Shown in pieces: positions 1 to 5,033 of a stretch of DNA of 7,258 nt. Source of the stretch: an uncultured Oscillospiraceae bacterium (GTDB lineage Bacteria; Bacillota; Clostridia; Oscillospirales; Acutalibacteraceae); assembly GCA_900552925.1 (NCBI GenBank), contig USBH01000083.1, forward strand, positions 1 through 7,258, given 5' to 3'. The position numbers and the translations under genes are program-made. Positions within the stretch are counted from its first letter, which is position 1, and each line of letters starts with the position of its first letter. The notes below the pieces were generated by a model. That model saw nothing but the letters and a program-made list of their open reading frames with translations. It searched no databases and had not been told where the DNA came from.

Positions 1-1106
1 CTCCCCTGTACGGCGGCATGATCGAGGGCGTCGGCCCGCGCTACTGCCCGAGCATCGAGGACAAGATCGTCCGCTTTTCGGAAAAGCCGCGCCACCAGCT
101 GTTCATCGAGCCGTGCGGCGCGGACACCGAGGAAATGTATCTGCAGGGCATGAGCTCTTCGCTGCCCGAGGACGTGCAGGTCGCGTTTTACCGGACGATC
201 AAGGGCCTCGAGCACGTGCAGATCATGCGCTGCGCGTACGCGATCGAATACGACTGCTGCGACCCGCTGCAGCTGACCTCGACGCTGGAATTCCGCGCGC
301 TGCCCGGCCTTTACGGCGCGGGACAGTTCAACGGCAGCTCCGGCTACGAGGAGGCGGCGGCGCAGGGCTTCGTCGCCGGCGCGAACGCCGCGCTGAAGCT
401 GCTCGGCCGCGCGCCGCTGGTCCTCGACCGCGCGAGCTCGTACATCGGCACGCTGATCGACGACCTGATCACGAAGGGCGTGACCGACCCCTACCGCATG
501 ATGACCTCGCGTTCGGAGTACCGGCTCGTGCTCCGGCAGGACAACGCCGACGAGCGGCTGACGCCGATCGGCCGCGAGCTCGGCCTGATCTCCGACGCGC
601 GCTGGGAGAAGTTCCGGAAAAAGCAGGCGCAGAAGGCCGAGGAGATGAAGCGCGCGCAAAAGACCGTTCTGCCGCCGTCGCAGGCGCTGAACGACATCCT
701 TGTTTCACGTGAAACATCGCCGGTCTCAACCGGCGTGCGGCTCTCGGAGCTGCTGCGCCGCCCGCAGATCTCCTATGCGGACCTGCGCCCGGTCGATCCG
801 GCGCGCCCGGACTACCCGCGCGAGATTTTCGAAAGCGTCGAGACCGCGCTCAAATACGAGGGGTACATCCGGCGGCAGCTGCAGGACATCGAGGAGATGC
901 GTCGGCTTGAAAAGCGGCTGCTTCCCCCCGACGTCGACTACGACGGGATCGCCGGCCTGCGCCTTGAGGCGCGGGAAAAGCTGAACCGCGTGCGCCCGGA
1001 GAACATCGGGCAGGCCGGGCGCATTTCCGGCGTTTCGCCCGCCGACATTTCGGTGCTGCTGATCTGGCTCTCCGCGCGCGACGAGGCCGCAAGGGCCGGA
1101 AAATGA
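1..1106 (+). CDS. mnmG: tRNA uridine-5-carboxymethylaminomethyl(34) synthesis enzyme MnmG, 3' part (start lies outside the window)
   Basis: MnmG is the FAD-dependent partner of MnmE; the cytoplasmic complex installs the (carboxymethyl)aminomethyl group on wobble U34 of certain tRNAs. The frame is already open at base 3 and reads PLYGG before the first in-window Met at 18, so the gene is cut by the window edge. About 367 residues are present, against roughly 620-630 in the whole family. Visible family landmarks are GVGPRYCPSIEDK near the left edge, the FNGSSGYEEAAAQG stretch, the DPYRMMTSRSEYRL block, and the C-terminal region ending in GRISGVSPADISVLLIWL, which contacts MnmE/tRNA in known structures. 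The stop is TGA at 1104-1106. rsmG follows after 45 bases, the usual gidA-gidB pairing. A perfect parS site is embedded at 701-716, encoding VSRET. No frameshift is seen. Identity is certain. Confidence 0.97.
   Translation, partial: PLYGGMIEGVGPRYCPSIEDKIVRFSEKPRHQLFIEPCGADTEEMYLQGMSSSLPEDVQVAFYRTIKGLEHVQIMRCAYAIEYDCCDPLQLTSTLEFRALPGLYGAGQFNGSSGYEEAAAQGFVAGANAALKLLGRAPLVLDRASSYIGTLIDDLITKGVTDPYRMMTSRSEYRLVLRQDNADERLTPIGRELGLISDARWEKFRKKQAQKAEEMKRAQKTVLPPSQALNDILVSRETSPVSTGVRLSELLRRPQISYADLRPVDPARPDYPREIFESVETALKYEGYIRRQLQDIEEMRRLEKRLLPPDVDYDGIAGLRLEAREKLNRVRPENIGQAGRISGVSPADISVLLIWLSARDEAARAGK
701..716. other. parS: parS centromere site (perfect 16-bp palindrome) inside mnmG
   Basis: The sequence TGTTTCACGTGAAACA is a perfect palindrome and agrees fully with the known bacterial parS consensus TGTTNCACGTGAAACA. 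It is where ParB/Spo0J dimers load before CTP-dependent sliding along DNA. It lies in frame within mnmG, and its codons GTT-TCA-CGT-GAA-ACA all end in A or T, in a gene that otherwise uses G/C-ending codons. That suggests the DNA site, not the protein, sets these bases. The ParB encoded at 5034-5888 is the expected ligand. Confidence 0.95.
718..735. repeat. Perfect 7-bp inverted repeat with 4-base loop beside parS
   Basis: CGCCGGT at 718-724 pairs exactly with ACCGGCG at 729-735 around the loop CTCA. The repeat begins two bases after the parS site ends and lies inside mnmG, coding SPVSTGVR. Part of that peptide is conserved in MnmG, so the repeat may be coincidental. It has no T-tract and sits mid-gene, so it is not a terminator. 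Confidence 0.5.
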
Positions 1107-1138
1107 CCGAAACCGCTAAAAAATAGAATGCAGAAAAC

Positions 1139-1144
1139 GGAGGA
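1139..1144 (+). promoter_or_regulatory. Ribosome binding site that sets the rsmG start
   Basis: GGAGGA lies seven bases before the ATG at 1152. The in-frame ATG at 1128 has no such sequence upstream, so the downstream ATG is chosen as the start. Confidence 0.85.
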
Positions 1145-1151
1145 CATCCGC

Positions 1152-1889
1152 ATGGATATTCGAGAGGAATTGATACAGAAGGCGAAGGAAATCGGCGTCA
1201 GGGTTTCCCCCGCGCAGGCGGAGCAGTTTCAGACGTATCTTACGCTTCTGCTGGAGAAAAACGAGGTCGTCAACCTGACCGCGATCACCGACCCGCACGA
1301 GGCGGTCGTCAAGCATTTCGTCGACAGCCTGACGCTTTTGAAGGCGGTCGAGATCAAGAAGGGCGCAAAGCTCATCGACGTCGGCACCGGCGCGGGCTTC
1401 CCGGGGCTTCCGGTCAAGATCATGCGGCCGGACATCGAGCTGACGCTGCTCGACTCGCTCAACAAGCGGCTCGTGTTCCTGCAGGAGGTCTGCGCGGCCA
1501 TCAGTGTGGAGGCCGTGTTCCTGCACAAGCGCGCCGAGGAGGCCGGGCGCGACGTGAAGCTGCGCGAAAAGTTCGACGTTGCGACCGCGCGCGCCGTCGC
1601 CAACATGAACACGCTCGCGGAATACTGCATCCCGCTCATCAAGATGAAGGGCATTTTCGCGGCGATGAAGGGCCCGGGCCTCGAGGAGGAAATGGCGCTC
1701 GCGAAGCGCGCGGTTTCCGTGCTCGGCTGCAAGGTCGTGAAGACGGCGCCGTTCACGCTGCCGGATGACGAGCACAGCGAGCGGAACATCGCGGTCATGC
1801 AGAAGATCGCGTTCACGCCGAAGACGTATCCGCGCCACGGCGGCACGATCACGAAAAAGCCGCTGTTTCTCGAAAAGCCGCAGGGCTGA
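1152..1889 (+). CDS. rsmG: 16S rRNA (guanine(527)-N(7))-methyltransferase RsmG
   Basis: RsmG (GidB) transfers a methyl group from S-adenosylmethionine to N7 of G527 in the 530 loop of 16S rRNA; its loss gives low-level streptomycin resistance in many bacteria. The product is 245 residues, close to the roughly 240 of Bacillus subtilis RsmG. Visible family features are NLTAI (41-45), KHFVDSL (54-60), the SAM-binding motif I LIDVGTGAGFPGLP (74-87), LLDSLNKRLVFL with the acidic residue after strand 2 (99-110), the TARAV segment (145-149) and the C-terminal block TPKTYPRHGGTITKKPL (222-238). The start at 1152 is preferred over the upstream in-frame ATG at 1128 because of the GGAGGA site before it. 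It lies 45 bases after mnmG and is probably cotranscribed with it. Identity is certain. Confidence 0.96.
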   Translation: MDIREELIQKAKEIGVRVSPAQAEQFQTYLTLLLEKNEVVNLTAITDPHEAVVKHFVDSLTLLKAVEIKKGAKLIDVGTGAGFPGLPVKIMRPDIELTLLDSLNKRLVFLQEVCAAISVEAVFLHKRAEEAGRDVKLREKFDVATARAVANMNTLAEYCIPLIKMKGIFAAMKGPGLEEEMALAKRAVSVLGCKVVKTAPFTLPDDEHSERNIAVMQKIAFTPKTYPRHGGTITKKPLFLEKPQG

Positions 1890-1975
1890 AGCAAAACGTC
1901 CGGAAAGCGCGCCGCGTACCCCGCGCATGGGGCGGGACGCCCGGCGTTTCGCGGCCAAAAGAAAGGAGCTGCCGC

Positions 1976-2413
1976 ATGAATATACGGTACAGAAAAGCAA
2001 CAATCGAAGATATTCCGAAGCTGAACCCGCTGCTCAGCCAGCTTTCCGATTCGCTGGCGGACCCCGCGGTGATGGCGCAGAAGATGGAAAAGCTCGACCG
2101 CAACGAGGACTGCTTCCTGCTTGTGGCCGAAAATACCGAAAACGGCGACCTGTGCGGCTCGCTGCTCGGCGTGGCGTTCGAGGACATCTGCGGCGACTGC
2201 AAGCCGATCCTGCTCGTCGAAAACGTCGTGACGGACGAAGCGTACCGCGGGCGCGGCGTCGGGCGCGGCATGTTCGCGTTCATCGAAGACTGGGGGCGGG
2301 AAAAGGAATGCCACTACTGCATTCTCGTTTCCGGCCTGAACCGCACCGGCGCGCACAAGTTCTACGACGCGATCGGCTACAACGAGGTCAAGGGCTTCAA
2401 GAAGTATCTGTGA
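1976..2413 (+). CDS. GNAT family N-acetyltransferase, substrate unknown
   Basis: This is a 145-residue single-domain GNAT protein, predicted to move an acetyl group from acetyl-CoA to an amine; the acceptor cannot be told from the sequence. It opens with the typical YRKATIEDIPKL helix 1 segment. Strand 4 and motif A are LLVENVVTDEAYRGRGVGRGMF (about 79-100), with an intact R-x-x-G-x-G pyrophosphate loop at 91-96. Motif B follows as NRTGAHKFYDAIGY (122-135). No signal peptide or membrane segment is seen. AAAGGAG at 1962-1968 sits seven bases before the ATG. The gene follows rsmG by 86 bases on the same strand, a gap in which no clear promoter is seen, and it ends 20 bases before a strong terminator. 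It may be the last gene of an mnmG-rsmG transcript. The family call is firm; the function is open. Confidence 0.9.
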   Translation: MNIRYRKATIEDIPKLNPLLSQLSDSLADPAVMAQKMEKLDRNEDCFLLVAENTENGDLCGSLLGVAFEDICGDCKPILLVENVVTDEAYRGRGVGRGMFAFIEDWGREKECHYCILVSGLNRTGAHKFYDAIGYNEVKGFKKYL

Positions 2414-2433
2414 ATGCGGGTCAGAAGAAAAAC

Positions 2434-2465
2434 AAAAAGGGAGGATGCAACGTCCTCCCTTTTTT
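2434..2465. terminator. Intrinsic terminator, probably bidirectional, between convergent GNAT genes
   Basis: GGGAGGA (2439-2445) pairs with TCCTCCC (2453-2459). The stem extends inward by a T-G wobble and a G-C pair to a three-base loop. It is flanked by an A-run (2434-2438) and a T-run (2460-2465), so each strand shows a GC stem followed by U residues. It follows the plus-strand GNAT stop by 20 bases and lies about 60 bases past the stop of the minus-strand GNAT, so it could end both transcripts. Confidence 0.92.
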
Positions 2466-2522
2466 CATGCTGTAAAGCGCGGTGGTGCGTATAGAAAACC
2501 CATCTGCGTATGCGGTGCGCAC

Positions 2523-3071
2523 TTACAATGTTTTGACCATCAAAATTTCGTCGGCGTAGCGGCCGTCCTTGTATTTCAGCGTACGCGGCAGCAAACCGCA
2601 GCGCGTAGAGCCGAGCCGCTCGTACAGGCGCAGCGCACGGTCGTTGCCGCACACGACGCTCAACTCGCCCTGCTCATAGCCGGCCGCCTTGGCGGCGTCC
2701 ATGGCGGTTTGCAGCAGCGTATGGCCGAGGCCCTGCCCGCAGTATTTCTCATACAGCGCGATGGCAAAGCCGCAGCGGTGGAGCACACGGCTGCGCGTGC
2801 CGACCGGCATCACGGAGCAGCAGCCCGCGCAGTCGCCGTCTACCAGAACGAGCAGCACCAGCGCGCGCGGATTGTCGCGCATGGTTCTCAGAAAATCGGC
2901 CTCCTGCTCGACCGTCATGTCGACCTCGTTCGGTTCGCGCAGCAGATACGACGTTTCACCGGCCGTCGTGCGCAGGTAGTCGAGCATCGCTTCGGCGTCC
3001 TCCGGCTGTGCGGCGCGCAGCGCGCACGTGCGGCCGTCCTTCAAACGAAAACGCTGTTCCGGAAAAATCAT
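2523..3071 (-). CDS. GNAT family N-acetyltransferase (second, opposite strand), substrate unknown
   Basis: This 182-residue product is a single-domain GNAT acetyltransferase, acetyl-CoA dependent, with an unknown acceptor. After a short lead, ALRAAQPEDAEAMLDYL (17-33) is the usual helix 1 entry. Strand 4 and motif A are FAIALYEKYCGQGLGHTLL (102-120). The first position of the R/Q-x-x-G-x-G loop is Cys111, where Arg or Trp is more usual, but the glycines are kept. Motif B is CGNDRALRLYERLG (141-154), and the C-terminal KYKDGRYADEILMVK (166-180) is typical of a common Firmicute GNAT subgroup. The two GNATs here are clearly different subfamilies, not a recent duplication. The gene has its own promoter (3104-3131) and converges on the terminator at 2434-2465. 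The sequence before the ATG is only a weak Shine-Dalgarno match (GGGGCGAAGAGC). Confidence 0.9.
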   Translation of the reverse strand: MIFPEQRFRLKDGRTCALRAAQPEDAEAMLDYLRTTAGETSYLLREPNEVDMTVEQEADFLRTMRDNPRALVLLVLVDGDCAGCCSVMPVGTRSRVLHRCGFAIALYEKYCGQGLGHTLLQTAMDAAKAAGYEQGELSVVCGNDRALRLYERLGSTRCGLLPRTLKYKDGRYADEILMVKTL

Positions 3072-3103
3072 GCTCTTCGCCCCATTTCAAAAGTATTACA
3101 GCC

Positions 3104-3131
3104 ATTATAACACCGGAAAAGCAGATTGCAA
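3104..3131 (-). promoter_or_regulatory. Sigma-A type promoter of the minus-strand GNAT gene
   Basis: Read on the minus strand, the -35 is TTGCAA (3126-3131), the spacer is 16 bases, and the -10 is a perfect TATAAT (3104-3109) preceded by TG-T, giving an extended -10. The -10 lies about 32 bases before the GNAT ATG at 3071. It falls in the AT-rich divergent region shared with noc. Confidence 0.8.
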
Positions 3132-3180
3132 GAAAAAATTTTCCGTGTGACACATTCCGGCAAAATCTGTGACCGGCCTG

Positions 3181-3189
3181 TGTTATTCT
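3181..3189 (+). promoter_or_regulatory. Possible extended -10 element for noc
   Basis: TGTTATTCT has the TG-n-TATTCT form of an extended -10, about 57 bases before the preferred noc start. No convincing -35 is seen at 16-18 bases upstream. TGTGAC occurs twice just upstream (3146-3151 and 3168-3173). The call is tentative. Confidence 0.35.
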
Positions 3190-3196
3190 AGGAGCA

Positions 3197-3215
3197 CAGG
3201 GCGGGACAAGCCCTG
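3197..3215 (+). repeat. Small hairpin in the noc leader
   Basis: CAGGGC (3197-3202) pairs perfectly with GCCCTG (3210-3215) around a seven-base loop. It lies three bases before the alternative GTG start at 3219 and about 30 bases before the preferred TTG at 3246. In RNA it would tend to block initiation at the GTG. It has no T-tract, so it is not a terminator. Confidence 0.4.
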
Positions 3216-3229
3216 CAAGTGTCATCGGC

Positions 3230-3236
3230 AGGGGGG
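3230..3236 (+). promoter_or_regulatory. Probable ribosome binding site of noc favouring the TTG start
   Basis: AGGGGGG, one mismatch from AGGAGG over its first six bases, lies nine bases before the in-frame TTG at 3246. The GTG at 3219 has only GGCGG about 14 bases upstream, inside a hairpin, so the TTG is the better supported start. Confidence 0.6.
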
Positions 3237-3245
3237 AAGCGCAGA

Positions 3246-4046
3246 TTGGTCTTCAGTGAGAGAAAGAAGCTGGTGGAGCTGGCTCCGGACCGCATTGTGC
3301 CCAACCCCAACCAGCCGCGCAGAGATTTTCCGAAAGAAGAGCTGGAGCAGCTCGCCGAAAGCATCCGGCAGAACGGGCTTTTGCAGCCGATCGTCGTCCG
3401 GCGCGACCGGGACGGATATGTTCTCGTCGCGGGAGAGCGGCGCTGGCGCGCCTGCAAAATGGCGGGGCTCCGGACGATTCCGGCCATCGTGCAGGATTAC
3501 AGCGCGTCGGAGGGCGCCGTGCTCGCTTTGATCGAGAACATGCAGCGCAGTGATTTGAATTTTTTTGAAGAAGCCGCGGCCATTTACGCCCTGATGCGGG
3601 ACCGTTCGATGACACAGGAGGAGACGGCGCGGCGGCTCGGCATGAGCCAGCCCGCCCTTGCGAACAAGATCCGCCTGCTGCGCCTTTCGGGCGAGGAGCA
3701 GCGGATCATACTGGAAAACCGGCTCACCGAGCGCCACGCCCGCGCGCTGCTGCGCGTGGACGACCCGATCCGCCGCGTGCAGGCCCTGAAGGCCATCGTG
3801 GAGCGCAGGCTCAACGTCGCGCAGACCGAAGCGCTGATCAAGGACATCCTCTCCGAGGCGGAGCCGGTCCAAAAGCCCAAGCGGACGTTCATCGCGAAGG
3901 ATGTCCGGCTGTTCCTCAACACGATCGACCATGCGGTCAAGGCGATGAAGAGCGCCGGCATCCGGGCTGTTTCCAAAAAGCGGGAGACGGACGACTACTT
4001 CGAGTGCGTCGTGCGCATCCCGAAATCCAATTCGAGTACGAGGTAA
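3246..4046 (+). CDS. noc: Nucleoid occlusion protein Noc (ParB-family paralogue)
   Basis: Noc is a ParB-type CTPase clamp that binds its own DNA sites and keeps the division ring off the nucleoid. From the TTG start the product is 266 residues (275 from GTG 3219). ParB-fold landmarks, numbered from TTG, are VPNPNQPR (18-25), the CTP-binding GERRWR (63-68), ENMQR (97-101) and the helix-turn-helix TQEETARRLGMSQPALANKIRLL (123-145), followed by LTERHARALLRV (160-171) and a C-terminal dimerisation region. At the four positions reported to switch ParB to Noc specificity (Caulobacter R173, T179, A184, G201) it has Gln, Lys, Arg and Arg, against Q, K, K, R in Noc. The true ParB downstream keeps Arg and Gly at the first and last. 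Position after rsmG and before parA fits noc. The N-terminal lead before the ParB fold is short. A second parS-binding ParB is the alternative. Confidence 0.85.
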   Translation: MVFSERKKLVELAPDRIVPNPNQPRRDFPKEELEQLAESIRQNGLLQPIVVRRDRDGYVLVAGERRWRACKMAGLRTIPAIVQDYSASEGAVLALIENMQRSDLNFFEEAAAIYALMRDRSMTQEETARRLGMSQPALANKIRLLRLSGEEQRIILENRLTERHARALLRVDDPIRRVQALKAIVERRLNVAQTEALIKDILSEAEPVQKPKRTFIAKDVRLFLNTIDHAVKAMKSAGIRAVSKKRETDDYFECVVRIPKSNSSTR

Positions 4047-4070
4047 ACCCATTCCCTTATTCATTTCCCA

Positions 4071-4118
4071 CAACGCAGGAGGACTGTCGGCAAAACCGGC
4101 GGTCCTCTTGCGTTGTTT
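4071..4118 (+). terminator. 20-bp hairpin after noc, possible terminator abutting parS
   Basis: Bases 4071-4090 pair with 4096-4115 along the whole length (17 Watson-Crick pairs, 3 G-T wobbles) around the loop CAAAA. It starts 24 bases after the noc stop. The tail is the short U-rich run GTTGTTTC, which is supplied by the left half of the adjacent parS site. It probably ends noc transcription, but the T-tract is weak, so readthrough into parA is possible. Confidence 0.65.
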
Positions 4119-4129
4119 CACGTGAAACC
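4114..4129. other. parS: parS centromere site upstream of parA (15/16 match)
   Basis: TGTTTCACGTGAAACC matches the parS consensus at every position but the last (C for A). It overlaps the foot of the preceding hairpin by two bases and ends 46 bases before the parA -10 element. It is intergenic, so no coding constraint accounts for it. ParB loaded here could both mark the origin region and influence parAB expression. Confidence 0.9.
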
Positions 4130-4152
4130 TTTCAAAAACCTGGATTTTGCTC

Positions 4153-4181
4153 TTTATTCCACGGGGAAAGTGTGCTACAAT
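4153..4181 (+). promoter_or_regulatory. Extended -10 promoter of parA-parB-serS
   Basis: TGCTACAAT at 4173-4181 is an extended -10 with the hexamer TACAAT at 4176. The hexamer 17 bases upstream (TTTATT, 4153-4158) is a poor -35, which extended -10 promoters tolerate. The site lies about 60 bases before the parA ATG and just downstream of parS. It overlaps the upstream in-frame ATG at 4180, so that ATG cannot start ParA from this promoter. Confidence 0.65.
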
Positions 4182-4242
4182 GGTTGTGCATCAAAATTCG
4201 GTTTACAGATACGCACAAAACGGAAAGGAGCACGGCAGAAGT

Positions 4243-5007
4243 ATGAGCAAAGTGATCGCCGTTGCAAATCAAAAGGGCGGCGTGGGCAAGACCACAAGCG
4301 CGGTGAACATCGCCGCGAGCCTCGGCGCAAAGGGAAAAAATACGCTGCTTGTCGACATTGACCCGCAGGGCAACTCGACGAGCGGCGTCGGCTTTGACCG
4401 CCGGAGTCTGGAGACAACGTCCTACGACATCCTGATCAACGGCGCGAAGGGGCAGGACGCCGTGCGGCAGACGGCGTTCGCGGGGCTGTCGGTGATCCCC
4501 TCGTCGGCGGACCTTGCGGCCGCGGAGATCGAGCTTGCGGACATCCCCGCGCGCGAGGCCGTGCTCAAAAACGCGCTGGCGCCGCTGCGCGCCGCGTACG
4601 ACTTCATCCTCATCGACTGCCCGCCCTCGCTGGGGCTCATCACGACGAACGCGCTGAACGCCGCGGACTCGGTGCTGATCCCCGTGCAGTGCGAGTACTA
4701 CGCGCTCGAGGGCCTTTCCCAGCTGATGAACAGCGTGCAGGCCGTGAAGCGCCGGTACAACGACCGGCTCGAGCTTGAGGGCGTGCTGCTCACGATGTAC
4801 GACGGCCGGCTCAACCTGACGCAGCAGGTCGTGACGGAAATCAAGAAGTATTTCCCGCGCAAGGTGTTCTCCACGGTGATCCCCCGCACCGTGCGCCTTT
4901 CCGAAGCGCCGAGCTACGGGCAGCCGATCCTCTACTACGACCGGAGCAACAAGGGCGCGCAGGCCTACAGCGCGCTGACGGATGAGATCTTGAAGAAGAA
5001 CCGATAG
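4243..5007 (+). CDS. parA: Chromosome partitioning ATPase ParA (Soj)
   Basis: ParA/Soj is a deviant Walker ATPase that dimerises on ATP, binds DNA non-specifically and is driven by ParB to segregate origins; in Bacillus it also acts on DnaA. The product is 254 residues, as usual for the family (Soj 253). Visible motifs are the deviant Walker A KGGVGKTT (11-18; signature lysine K11 and catalytic K16), A' VDIDPQGN (37-44, D40), Walker B FILIDCPPS (121-129, D125) and PRTVRLSEAPS (214-224). Arg189 and Arg218, the DNA-contact residues of B. subtilis Soj, fall at the same positions here. The open frame extends upstream to 4147, but the ATG at 4243 is chosen for the family start MSKVIAVANQ, the AAAGGAG at 4224-4230 (12-base spacing) and the promoter position. 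parB follows after 26 bases. Confidence 0.97.
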   Translation: MSKVIAVANQKGGVGKTTSAVNIAASLGAKGKNTLLVDIDPQGNSTSGVGFDRRSLETTSYDILINGAKGQDAVRQTAFAGLSVIPSSADLAAAEIELADIPAREAVLKNALAPLRAAYDFILIDCPPSLGLITTNALNAADSVLIPVQCEYYALEGLSQLMNSVQAVKRRYNDRLELEGVLLTMYDGRLNLTQQVVTEIKKYFPRKVFSTVIPRTVRLSEAPSYGQPILYYDRSNKGAQAYSALTDEILKKNR

Positions 5008-5033
5008 GAAAACAGGCAGAAAGGATTCATAAT

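Noticed and set aside
213..218. CACGTG cores at 213, near 3023 and near 5787 as extra parS sites
   Set aside because: Only the central six bases match; the flanking GTTT/AAAC bases required for parS are absent.
1930..1942. GGGCG/CGCCC hairpin between rsmG and the GNAT gene as a terminator
   Set aside because: Five-bp stem with a three-base loop and no T-tract; likely chance in GC-rich DNA.
1116..2003. Long minus-strand open frame opposite rsmG, and similar long frames opposite parB and serS
   Set aside because: They are Arg/Leu/His-rich mirror frames of clearly identified genes, as expected in GC-rich DNA, with no family motif.
2486..2511. TGCGTAT repeated twice in the convergent intergenic region
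   Set aside because: Seven-base repeat with no further structure; not distinguishable from chance.
4063..4076. ATTTCCC after the noc stop as a Noc-binding site
   Set aside because: It matches only the left half of ATTTCCCGGGAAAT; the right half (ACAACGC) does not pair or match.
4180..4242. N-terminally extended ParA from the in-frame ATG at 4180
   Set aside because: That ATG overlaps the -10 element, lacks a ribosome site, and the extension is not part of the ParA family start.
4850..4863. ATTTCCCG inside parA as a Noc-binding site
   Set aside because: Three mismatches in the right half, and the bases encode the conserved KYFPRK segment of ParA.
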